Below are positions 35,601 to 47,800 of a stretch of 64,000 nucleotides of DNA, piece by piece. Below the pieces are notes generated by a model that had not been told where the DNA came from, made no database searches, and saw nothing but the letters and a program-made list of their open reading frames with translations. The translations under genes and the position numbers were made by a program. The DNA comes from Protula sp. h YS-2021 (lineage: Eukaryota; Annelida; Polychaeta; Sabellida; Serpulidae). How positions within the stretch are numbered: the first letter of the stretch is position 1; every line of letters begins with the position of its first letter. Where the stretch lies: assembly GCA_949752745.1 (NCBI GenBank), contig OX457027.1, forward strand, positions 12,102,982 to 12,166,981, read 5' to 3'.

Positions 35601-36410
35601 TATCGACACTGAGATGGAATACCATACACATCACTATATTAACATATCGGTAAGTACAATATTAACAGACCGACCCTTAGCTCGTTACATTGTATCAAAA
35701 CATGTCAATAATCAGTGACAATATTAACAAATATACAAGCTATTGCACTGATTTTGTACATAATGTACAATGCTATCGGTATCTTTCAGCGTTATATATA
35801 TATATATCTTTTCATAACATCATTTGTTATACATTATGCTTGCACAGGTATATTAATTAATAACTCTTTAGTCCCCTATGCTTGTTAAACTAAAAGAAGA
35901 AGAAGAAATACATGAACTACGTTTTAAGTTGCTGCGCTGTTACGAAGTTTAATGCAAGTTTAAGTTCAGTGCACAGTGTTAGAATAACCGCGATTATTTT
36001 TCCTGGCGTAGGAAAAGTATCCCGATGAAAGTCGGACACAAGGACATGGTTTCAGTTTTCGACGCTTGTATTGGATAAGCTTTCTCCATCAAAAATTCGC
36101 AATTCGCAACTATGCACCCAGAAAATTTTTATATCTATGTACGGTAAACTTCTCAAAAAAAAAGACTCTAATATGTCTACTAGACCTTCAGTGCATCTAT
36201 TAACTTTTTGAAAACAAACTTGGAGATACAATATTGACTATCCAATTATAACATCCGTATACCGTTGTTCTGATTTAGCAGCGACGCCAGCAGACTTTTA
36301 TGTGAAAAGGTTATAAAATGCACTTGATACCTCAGTATTTACGCATTCCGAGAAAGGCCAATTTGAGTATTCAACTGATGTCAATTAATGACTGACGTTG
36401 ATTTCTTCTC
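32640..36410. other. AT-rich intergenic DNA and probable MEAK7 3' flank
   Basis: No gene recognised. A ~60-80 bp sequence containing ATATTAAACGGAAATG is present twice (about 33256 and 33340), and a (TA)n tract lies at about 35795. The distal part next to 36414 may be the MEAK7 3' untranslated region; no single polyadenylation signal stands out. Confidence 0.45.
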
Positions 36411-36414
36411 TGCT

Positions 36415-39400
36415 TTAACCTAAACCGGAAGGTAGGTTATGCTCCTCGGGAGTATCAGCCATGGGGTCTCGGTCCCTCAGGCCTTCGCTGTGTGGGCCTT
36501 TGTCAATGAGGGACAGCATCGCCTTCGCTTCTGGATCTTTGTCTAAGATGCTACCTGCTTTGGCTTCCTGTGCATGATCAAGACAAAATATTATAGGTCA
36601 CTTGGACTCACAGGCGTCCAACACTTCCAGCAACATTCTAAAAGACGTCTTTTGATTGGAGCTTGACTGAGTATACCCGACATTTTACGTACTGGAGGCA
36701 AAACATGTAAAATATACATGAAAAACAAGACAGTATGTCATGGTTTGACTTGGTGAGGAATCAATGAACAGATACTCTTTACATTGAAAAACATAAAGAT
36801 AGCTTATACCTAGCAAACTAAATTGCAATATTAAATCTTCGAATCTAAACCAAGTACCTCTTCCTCTTCACTTGTTACTTTGGCAACAGGCCCTGCTCCC
36901 CACACTTCTAATGTTTCCAGTTTGAAATTAGCATCTGCGGATAACTGGGGACTGGTGTATGTCGTACATCGAGGTTCTGCTTTGGAATGACCACATGTGA
37001 ATTCCTCGTCCAGAAAGAGGCCAAAGTATCCTATTTGACCTCCCATTCCCTGCAAGTCAGTGTAAAAATGTAGTTTCACAAGCACACGTTTACTTAGTCA
37101 ACTGACTATGTATATTATTTAATATGTATATTTTCCAACTACAAAGAACCTTTTTGCACCAAAAAATATAGATACTGCGTTAAACTTTTTTAACAAAATG
37201 AAAGAAATATAAAAATCGGTAAAATGAAAAAAAATGGATAGATTTATATATTTGCTTGAAAATCGAATGAAAGCCTAACGATTCGAGTATATTTGTTTCA
37301 CTGGATATTGCCCTTTAAGATATAACAGTAATTTTTCAAAACTATAAGATAAGACATTGTTATCTTACTAATCCATTGGGAAGTGTTTCCTGGCCATGAT
37401 TGAAATACATGAAATGATTATTGTAGCCTGTGGATGGATAAACCTCCAAGAAGGGTTTCAAATTAAACAGGAAACACGCCGGAGAACCTGAAAGGGACAA
37501 AAAACAAACAATACAATACACGAACATATCATTGGCTCATGACATTATATGACAGTAATGGATATCCCGAAAACGTAAAATTCGGGAACATCCAGGATAG
37601 GACAAGAAGTATACTACATCTGGTGACATTTACGTGTTACTTGCTTCTAAATTTCTAAGATACTAGTGCCTCGTCATCTGAGTTATGTTTCACATTACTG
37701 GACAAAAAATCTGATGAACCACAGCCCAGGCATACAAAACATTACACAACAAAAATAGATTTTATAAATATTATACGAACCAGAGCGACCAGTTTACCTA
37801 ATAATGTAAGATAAGGCTGTACTAGATCAAAACGAGAAGATGTAGATAATCCCCCCCTCCACAGCTATTATTCGAAACAAACGAGAATCACTTACCCACA
37901 AAGTTGGAACCAAATTTCCAAGATGTTGTTGCAAACCCGCCAAAAACATGACCCTTTGTGTCTCGTATGATTAAAATACTCGGACCCTGGTCAGAAATCT
38001 TTTTGCACATGGTAGTAAAGCTCTCCCCTATGAATGCAAAACACAGTCGCACTGTTATTTTACCATTAAACAAAATACCTTCCTACCAGCGAAATAAAAC
38101 GTTTTCTTACCTGGCGTTAAAGGAAACAAGTCAAATCCAATGTAACCACGTATGATTTTAACCATTTTCTTTACAAAGTAATAATCAAAGTTAATTTTGC
38201 AACATGCAACATGCATTTCTTATACGCAAGATATTCAATATTATAACTCAGGGTTTTGTTTTTACACCAGAAACTGATGCAGGACTATAGATCTGTTGCT
38301 TATTTCAACCGATTTCTTTCCAACTCTTACTCATATTTGGTCAGTCTTGTATAATTGAACACCTTGATTTATGTACTGATTGACGTATTTTAAGATTTTA
38401 GGCGACATTTACCATGAAGCTTGCTGCTGAACAAGAATCGCCATTCACGGCGCAGTTCCTGAGGCAGGTGGAAATTAAGATATACCACTGAGGCCGGATC
38501 GAGTATTGTACTGATTTTGTTCCAATTAGCCAGAGTGCACAGTGGAAACTGTGGGCTTATCTTGTGTTCACTGTCCAGATCCTGGAATCGATTATTGATT
38601 TATACACAGATACTTTATAAAACGCAGTATTTTATCTGTTTCCGGCAGGGACCGATTTGTGTGCAATAATTAAATGCAGCGCAACATATTAACATAACAA
38701 CTAATAAAATCGATCTGTAAAACAATTATAATAGATATAAACGCGAAATGACAGTTGAGGATACATTCGCATTTCTACTCTTAAAAGGGTTATAAAATGA
38801 AGCTTACAAAACCTATGGGGAAATATGAGTGGAATACGGTGTCGATGATGCTGAGTAGGAGTGCACTTTTCTGCATCCAAGTGAGCAGAGCTGGAAGGCC
38901 GTAGGTGCTGTCTGCGCTGGGCAGCGTCGTCTCGCACTGTAGCTGCTTGCCTACAATGGAAACAAAACCACTAGTGGCCAATGACCCCACACACTCCGTC
39001 ACTAAATGTCTAAATGTTAGGACAGCGCAAATAAAAAAAACTGACCTGGAGATTAAATGTTGTAACATATGTAGAAAAGATATCAATATTCATGAAACTG
39101 TTTGATACAAAGAATCAACAGTATCCGACACATTTTTTTTTTACTGTTTCATTTTATCAAACGGAATTTGTTAAATACTGTCTTGTTCACTTGCCATCAG
39201 AAACGAGATCATGGATGAGAGATCGCGAGATCAAATCAGAGTTCTCAGATGCTGCGAGTTTCCACGAGGCGTAGTTCTCCACTGATGTGAGAATTCCTTT
39301 GTAAGAATTCCAGAAGCATTCTATAACCTGAATCACACAACATCTGATCTTTAATATTTTCCCAAAACAAACGTCTTGTTCTATTTCATCTCCAGTTATT

Positions 39401-42400
39401 GTCAGGAAAAAAATGCAGTGACTGATACAAAGTCTATGGCAGCGGGCAGCAATTCTTCTATTAGGTTCAAGTCTCCATGTGTTAAATAATATCACAATAA
39501 TATGACATAGTCATCTACAACAAGTCAATTTCGCTTACCCGATTGATCGGGCTGATTGTCTTAACGACATAAAAATGATTTGAACATGGGCTGCCAGGAT
39601 ACATTTCATTAAATGAAAATAAACTAGACTGGCCAGTGTTTTTGTTAAAAAAAAACGGATATGTCTCCCCCGCCCCCCCCCCCCCTCCCCAATCAGTCTC
39701 GTGGAAAAAAATTTCTTGCTTAAAAGTACAACATTGGCGAGCCTAAAAATAGAAAAAATCGCCAAAAATAGATTTTTAGAGAAAATGAAGAAAAACTTCG
39801 CAGCAAACATCTGCACTATATGCACTTCTTCTTGCCACGTTTCAGCCTAACCGAACAAACTGTTTCGGAGATTTCGCAACAATTTGTTAAAAAAAAGTTG
39901 AAAATTTAAAATTTAAAAAAATCGCCAAAAAAAAAAAAACATTTTCAACGGAAATGAAGAAATCTTCGCAGTAAACATTTGCACTACATGTGGGTTCTTC
40001 TTGCCACGTTACAGCCTAATCCAACAAACTGTTTCGGAGATAGCGCAAAAATATGGCCCAAAAAAGATGAAAATAAAAAATTAAAAAATTCGCAAAAAAT
40101 ACACTTTCAACGGAAATGAAAAAAAACTGCAGTATACATTTGCGCTATATGTGTGTTCTTCTTGCGACGTCTGAGCCTTATCCAACGAACTGTTTTGGAG
40201 ATAAGCCTGCCAACGTGAAAAAAATGCACGACCCCAACCCCCATGTTTAAAAATTTGCCAAAAATAGAATTTTTGAAGGAACGAAAAAAAATAACACGGG
40301 CATCATCTACAAATGTACCCCAATATGTATATATGTTTTGAGAAAAATCGACTCAATAATTTCATAAGAAATCACTGCGGACATACGGACGGACATACCA
40401 AATACTATATATGTCTCCCTTAGGGGGAGACATATAATTCTCTGATCGCATTGACACTCTTTATTCATGCTTTTCGTTAAAAGATATATATTTTTTGGTA
40501 AATATATATTTAGGCTGATTAAAGATGACCCTGAAAACCACACTGCAGTCGTGGCGTTTGAGAAGATACTCCGTGACTCCTCCTATACCTAATTCAAATC
40601 TATACGTGTTGTGATGAATACGAAGCATTCGGTAATTGGTTGATGTATTTTGGGTTGACATTATGAAAACTTTTGGCTGGGAGTTTGAACAGGAGCACAT
40701 CAATTTTAAATATATAATAATTATTGTTACGCATTTGTCACTTTTTGCGGTTAGAAAGATTCTATTTTTTACACAATATTCTTGCAAAAAATGCATAAAT
40801 CCTCCTACTGTAAAAGTATTTCAGACAGGGTTGACTGATCTTATGCACCAACGCGACTATAACTGACACTTTACCTGAATGATTTGCTTGAGAGAAGGCT
40901 CATTTTCAGCATTACCAGAAGCCAAACATCCCATCAGCTGAGCCTTTTCTTCCACTGAACCTTTCAGAGCGTGTGACATGCAGATCGCAAAGCCCTCGAA
41001 CGAAGCGGAAATGTTGTGCTTTAAGGGCTCCGATTCCAAAAGCTTCATGTACGCATGTAGTGCTGCGCTCATATGTTCGGGGAAGTAGTTACCCCAACGC
41101 TCCTGCAGATGTGAAAAAAAACACAACTTTATAAAAAAAAACATCAAGCGATATCGTGGATTTTTTTTCCCCAGAGGATGTGCATTTTGTTTAAAATAAG
41201 CTCACACATAAGGCAGGGTTCGCCTTGGCGGGATTTTTGTCCACTTTTTGGGCATTTTTTACGAAATGACTCACTTATTCGGAACCCACCGAGTTTTCTT
41301 GACCCAACTGAGTCACACTTTCCTTTTTTGACTCAGTTTCCTGAGAACCCAGCGCGAACCATGTAAGGGCATCATTAGTTTAGCAAGAGACAAATATTTC
41401 TCAACTCAAATTGTCTATTAGAAGATTTTCTGCTTGTTCATGCGCCTTTTCACAAGCTGTTTGCCGTGTAGTCAGGGACGACTTACTGACGAAAGGTTCT
41501 ATTGTCAATAAATGGATACTGTCGCCGTGGTTGACGGAATAATATCGGTGCCCCGGGGTTATTTGTCCAGGAATGGGACCGAGAAGATCACTCTTTCATC
41601 GTTGCTTAATAGCTGATTTCACAGTTTTGCTTTCCATAAATAAACCAGAACTCGAGATTGGCAGGTCACACACTTGGTCACACAAGAACCCAAGTTGATT
41701 GAAACCTCAGTGACTTTAAAATAACTTTACAGACAGTCCTGTACCATTTGAGAACAAATTCAATTACCACTGCTGAGTGAAACCATTTAAAACAAACCGG
41801 ATACTTACTTTTTTCAACATTGTTATAAAATTTAATAAGAATCCAAATGAAACTGTTCCAAGAAATGCATGTGAGAGAAGAAGTATTTTTGAAATTGGCT
41901 CTCAAAATTTTTTTTTTAAATAACGCCATTTAATAAATTTTGGTGGGTTGCCAAATACAGTCACCTTTCAAAAGAGGACCACGCAGGGAAGAATCACACA
42001 ACATTTGGAAGCAATCAGATCAAAACTGTAGGGAAAAAAAAGAATTCTGAAAATTACACAAAAAAATAATAATAATAGATAAAAATAAACAAATAAATAA
42101 AAAAATTGCCATTCGCGCAATAATTGTTGGCTAACCAAAACAATTTTCAGCAGACTTACTCGGGGAACCATTCCTACAAAATTGGTATACGTGAGATGAG
42201 CGAAGGGTGCCCTTAATGATGTGACTAGACAAGTCCGGCCTCTGGTAGTCATATTTAAAAAAAAAAAACTGGTTATTGAAAATCGAAAGTTCATGCACAG
42301 TTGTAAAAGAATCCGGTCAAAATTGCGGTAGAAAAAGCATTTAGAAAACTGGCTGTTATTTATTTATTTTAATGCCCCCCTCCCCCAATTTAGCCATTTT

Positions 42401-42574
42401 TTTACGGATCGCCAAAAAAGTAACTTTTCAGGAGAGAACCGCCTAGTGAACATTTATGCACAATTTGAAGGCAATCTGATCAAAATTGTGGGAGACAAAG
42501 CATTTTGAACACTGGCACACCAACAAATTATAAAAGCCCCCCCCCCCCATTTAGCCATCTTTTTCTGGATGGCC

Positions 42575-42605
<31 letters not shown>

Positions 42606-43368
42606 GAATTTCCAAGAGAGGACAGCCTAGTGAATATCTATGCAACATTTAAAGGCAATGTGATAAAAATTGTGGAAGGAAAAAGGAAACTTTTGGACAA
42701 TTGCCTAAAAAAATTCAAAATGTCCCCAATTTAGCCAATTTCTGGCGAATCGAGGAAAAAGTACATTTTCAACAAAGAATAATCTAGGGAACAATTGTAT
42801 AAATTGGAAAGAAATCCGATCAAAATTGTGGAAGTAAAAGCATTTTTGATAACTGGCTACCAAATATTTTTAAAACGTCCACCATTTAGTCAATTTTTGG
42901 CGGAAGGCCAGAAAAGTTACATTTCAAAAGAGGACCGCCTAGTGAACATTTATGAAAAGCTTGAAGCCAATCCGATCCAAATTTTAGAAGAAGAAGCGCT
43001 TTGAATATTGGCTGCGGAAAAATGACCCCAATTTCTCCAGCTTCTTTTTTTTTTTTTTTTTTGCGGATCGCCAAAAAAGTTACTTTTCAACAGATGACAG
43101 GCTAGTGAACAGTTATGCAAAATTTGAAAGCACTGCTTGTGGAATAAAACTTAGGGAATAAAAAACTTTTGTAAAATTGATTATGAACAAAATTTACAAT
43201 GCTTTTTCGTTTTATTCAAGTGTCTCTTACGTGCAGATTATGGACTGATAGCCATTTCCCTCCTTTGCACAATGATGAATATGTATCCTTTAGTTGTTGT
43301 TGTTCATGCCCGTTGAATGTTTCCATTGCTTTGTCAAAATTTGCGTTGGTACTTTCGCTTGCACCCAT
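36415..43368 (-). CDS. MEAK7: MEAK7 / TLDC1, TLDc-domain lysosomal mTOR regulator
   Basis: Nine exons, listed 5' to 3' on the - strand, join to 468 residues: 43368-43231, 41102-40875, 39327-39195, 38950-38808, 38581-38413, 38027-37896, 37487-37369, 37049-36858, 36567-36415. The length is close to human MEAK7 (456). MGAS at the start is an N-myristoylation signal, as in the human protein, where it supports lysosomal membrane attachment. The middle is a helical region. The TLDc domain spans about 240-415, with the conserved GHVFGGFA, STGYNNHFMYFNHGQETLPN, GMGGQIGYFGL and CTTYTSPQLS blocks. The C-terminus keeps ILDKDPEAKAML...HSEGLR. In mammals MEAK7 promotes an alternative mTOR signalling route at lysosomes; the same role here is inferred from orthology. 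It lies head to head with CEP76. Confidence 0.94.
39655..40437 (-). mobile_element. Hairpin-led element with ~167-bp monomers in MEAK7 intron 2
   Basis: Read on the - strand from 40437: hairpin ATATGTCTCCC/GGGAGACATAT, then ATATAGTATTTGG, then TGTCCGTCCGTATGTCCG. About four monomers follow; copies near 39787, 39955 and 40122 are 167-168 bp apart. Each monomer has ATCTCCGAAACAGTTTG and TGGCAAGAAGAA-like phrases in this orientation. The far end at 39658 carries ATATGTCTCCC again, next to a C-rich run. Confidence 0.75.
41935..43140. repeat. Degenerate ~160-bp monomer array in MEAK7 intron 1
   Basis: Related phrases AGAGGACCGCCTAGTGAACAT occur near 41968, 42432, 42613, 42772, 42928 and 43091, most spaced 156-181 bp. 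They alternate with CGGATCGCCAAAAAAGT and GGCAATCTGATCAAAATTGT. Homopolymer A and C runs are inserted between monomers. It fills most of the 2.1-kb first intron. Confidence 0.8.
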
Positions 43369-44817
43369 TTTTGCGAATTTTGTAAAGCAGTTTTGACAGT
43401 GGGAAGTAAACAAATTTGACCCACTTTTTCATGGCTATTTGTCGTGCAGTGCACTAGTAACTGTGTTCTTTTAAAATTGATCCCGTTTTATTGTACAATT
43501 ATGCTTTGATTGTGTATTTATGAAGCTGCTTTCATCTTCAGAACAGCACCTTTAGTCAGTTGCGTAGGATTCTGATGCATTTTTGGTTAGAAAAGACTCG
43601 ATGTTGATTCGTTTCTAAAATGTTTTAAACCACACTGTTTCTGGAAATAACATAAAAGAAAACATTCAAATGTTCATGTAGCTGCTGATTAACAACGTAC
43701 ACGTAAAATCATACACAATAAATGAAAATACGATATACAGTTTGTTTAATATTCCGTTTATTTATCTCCTATTTTCACTTTGTGACATCACTAAGCCCGG
43801 CATTACAATTTATTTTCATTTTTATTTTCACTGTGTTACTTCCGAGTGTGTTTGTAAAGATGTGTGTAATTATATAACAGATAAGTTTATTTTATCTATG
43901 ATTACATTTTCTTATGTTTGGATAGGCACACATATAAAACGCAGATCAACATATAACTGCGCGAAGCCATGCTTATAAAGTTTGACTAAAGCATTAAATT
44001 TGATTCTGACTTATATTTTTTAAATATTTCTCCTATATAGAAGTCGTATTCAGGTGCTGCATGAAGCATTTACACATAAAATCAACTCATATTTCACCCC
44101 GTGTGAGTGTGTGTGCTATGTTTAAAGAATTAAGTGAATGACAGGGCATAGTTGGGTTTTACAATATGTTTGCTCATCTGCTTATAAATTTGCTTTTCAT
44201 AACAAACAGGTGAAAAGTAAACGTTTTGCAGGTGTTTTGGTATTCTCGCCATTTCAATACAACTTTTTCCAATGACGTTGAAGTCCATGCTTCTGGAAGT
44301 CTTTGTTAATGAAATAATTAATACATTATTTATTCTTTTTTATTGATTGTGTTTAACCAAATCCTCCACAAAGGCGATAGGCTCGGCTTGTCAATTGATT
44401 TTGATTTTTTAATCTTTTTTTTTTCCTTCAAGTCGACAGGTGGATTATTTGATGACCAAACCTACCATTGTCTTTTCATGTGGATTCTGCGAGAAACAAA
44501 CACTCAAATCAGATAATTAGGCAAACTGCGACAAATATCCGGATTTGACTAAATCACTAAGGAACTGAAATATTAGAAAGTGAAATTTTATTCTTCAGGG
44601 ATTTCAAAACGCGCATGAAGAGCGAAAAAATCTACAGTCTAGATTTTATGTTTTCACCCAACAGTGTATGAAAAAGGTCGAGTTTTAAGCAAACAGCTTG
44701 CCAAATAGTCAGTCCATTAAAAAAAATATTCAAAACTTTAGGAAGTTAGATATAAAATAAAATCGAAACCACCCAATTATACTGTCTGATATTTGTCAGT
44801 GAGACAAGCGAGTAATA
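43369..44817. promoter_or_regulatory. Shared divergent upstream region of MEAK7 and CEP76
   Basis: The start codons of MEAK7 (43368, leftward) and CEP76 (44818, rightward) are separated by 1449 bp with no other gene. A bidirectional promoter is plausible but inferred. The region is AT-rich, with no CpG-rich core or X-box seen by eye. Untranslated first exons could also lie here. Confidence 0.4.
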
Positions 44818-47800
44818 ATGTCGTTACCACCTGAGAAGATATCCGAATTGAAACAAATTATTAGGACACAATTGACTCAGGTAATGAGCGATAATTTGTG
44901 ATTTGTACGCGTTAAACGACATGACGTGACAGGTTTTTATTTCCATTTAAAGTTTATCGCATCATTAAATCTTCTGGATACTGGTTGATTGTTTTGATAA
45001 TAAACTGTTGATGGATTTAAAATAATTAGACACTAAACGCCACGCGCTTTTTAACCTCAAGCCCCATCAGAAATGTACAAGTTGAAGTACTCGTATGCAT
45101 TCCTACTCGTATTATCAAGCCAATTCGCAGTTTCGGATCTTTCCGGTAAAGGTGTTGTTTCGCCTGCAAAATTTTTTGAGATAATTATAAAGAAATGATA
45201 AGGGGAAAACATCAATATTCTAATTTTCTTTCAACATGCACACTTTTAAATTTATAAAGCCATCATATTGTTGGCTCCGAGTAGCTCTGATTTGTATAAC
45301 ATCGTATATCTCTCTGTCAGAGCTACGAAGCCTTCCATTGCTCCACTAATAGGGGTGAATTTCATATGTTCTGAGGCACGAATCCTGCATACCAGCCCCT
45401 ATTATTCAAACATTTACTGAAAGTTCATGCCCAATGTGCCCTTTTTGTAAAACAGGCACAGTTTCTAGTGAGCTGTATATCTTTTATTTGTTCATAAAAG
45501 TGCAGAAAAATTTGCTTCCGCACCCACCTGTCAAATGTTTGTTTACATTCTGTCCTTTAAATGTCACGTGACCAGAGTCAAGGGACCGAAAATTTAAATA
45601 AAGGGATTGTAGTTTATTTGTAAAATATATATACTCAAATAGTTGATAGATGCAGAATTACGTAAAAGTTTATTTTGTACACCCACAATATTTAACTTTT
45701 TATTTTTACGTTCTTTTTGAAATGTAAATTTAAAAGTTTTTTGGTGGATAATTGCAAAAATTATTGTTACTATTTCACGAAATAAAGTATGCTCCCTGTA
45801 TACAAACAAATGTCAATTATTGCGGGAGATTTGGTGTTATTTCCGTATTATTTTCTTTTAAAGAAAGCGTAACACAGAAGTTGTATATGATTACCGTTGT
45901 ACTTTGAGGGCCTTGAGCAGATGCCAATAAAAACTTGTGGGTCGTTGAATCTCCCACAAAGTAGCCACAGGGATGCCTCAAAGCGAGCGCAGTTGACTTG
46001 CTTATCGTTATATAGCGAGGCTTTGAAGCGGTGCCTGGAAACTTTTTAGCGCATCGCTTCTTGGAGCTATCATTTTGTCTTTTAGAAATTATTTTACATA
46101 TTGCTCAGTCCCTTTAATAACCAACATGTGACTATGTTTCTGGCAAAATGAAATTTCGTTGATTTTTGTGGGGTTTTTTTTCTGTCATTTTCTTTATATC
46201 CTTATCCCAACTGAATTCAGCCGAAACGCAAAAAATTTTCGGCAACAGTCAAAGTGCGATTCGGCTTATTAGTAAAGTCATTTCACAATTTCAGAAGATA
46301 TTTGGTGTCGACTGAAAATAGAAAGGCAAAATATAATAAGGAAAGAAGGAAGTAAAATATGACAAAAAAAAAAAAAAACGGACTGAAATAGGCAGCAGTT
46401 TAGCGAAGACTACCATTCATCTAAGTTTACCGTAGCTTTGCAGTTGAAGGACACCCAAAATGCTGAACATAGGAAAATTTGTTTGGAAACTGGGCATTGG
46501 CTTATAAGTCAAATCAAACTTTGGTAATTCCGGTTACAAAAATGCCAAATTTTATGTTTGATTACATACCGACCGACTGAAAATCAAGAAAATTTCTTTG
46601 CATGGAAGACAAAATTTTATGGTTTGGCTGCAAAGTAAAAAAGAAAAAAAAAGTGAAAGAAATCAATGTTAGATTTTTTTTTTTTTTTTGCATTCAGGCA
46701 TAACTTGGCTTTCAAACAGCCTGTATGGTAACAAACACCCTGCTGATTTAAAAATAGATTGTTTGCTATTTCTTATATGTTGTGGATAAAAGCTGCTGTT
46801 GCGATGTCTATTCTGTCATTATCCCCCGTGAAACGGAGGGATATAGTTTTGAACTTTTCGGTCTGTCCGTCTGTCCGTCTGTCACGCTTCAGTCTCACGC
46901 GCCTACAGGCCTCATTAATACATGGATTCGGTTCAAATTTTGTACACGGCTTCTCTGGAACCTTCCGCAGTGCAGTGACCCAGAATTTTCCGGATCGACC
47001 AAAAATTGACAAAATGGCGGACATTTGAAAATTGGCACTGGACTTAGCATATATACGGCAGTCTCACGCGTCTATAGGCCACATTAATAGACGGATTCAT
47101 TTTAAATTTTGTACACGGCTTCTGTGGAACGTTCCGCAGTGCAGTGACCAAGAATTTTCCGGATCGGCCAAAAATTGACAAAATGGCGGACATTTGAAAA
47201 TTGGCACTGGACTTAGCGTATATACGGCAGTCTCACGCGTCTACAGGCCACATTAATAGACGGATTCGTTTCAGATTTTGTACACGGCTTCTCTGGAACG
47301 TTCCGCAGTGCAGTGACCAAGAATTTTTCGAATCAGCCAAAAATTGACAAAATGGCGGACATTTGAAAATTGGCACTGGGCTTTATATATACGGCAGTCT
47401 CACGCGTCTACAAGCCACATTAATAGACAAATTCGTTTCAAATTTTGTACATGATTTCTCTGGAACCTTCCGCAGTGCAGTGACCAAGAATTTTCTGGAT
47501 CGGCCAAAAATTGACAAAATGGCGGACATTTGAAAATTGGCACTGGTCTTAGCGTATATACGGCAGTCTCACGCGTCTAAAGGCCACATTAATAGACGGA
47601 TTCGTTTTAAATTTTGTACACGGCTTCTCTGGAACCTTCCGCAGTGCAGTGACCAAGAATTTTCCGGATCGGCCAAAAATTGACAAAATGGCGGACATTT
47701 GAAAATTGGCACTGGATTTAGCGTATATACGGCAGTCTCACGCGTCTACAGGCCACATTAATAGACGGATTCGTTTCAGATTTTGTACACGGCTTCTCTG

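Noticed and set aside
38808..38813. Alternative MEAK7 exon 4 donor at CCCATAG|GTTTTG
   Set aside because: It would leave phase 1 and bring a stop in the next exon; the donor five bases further (GTTTT|GTAAGC) gives phase 0 and an uninterrupted frame.
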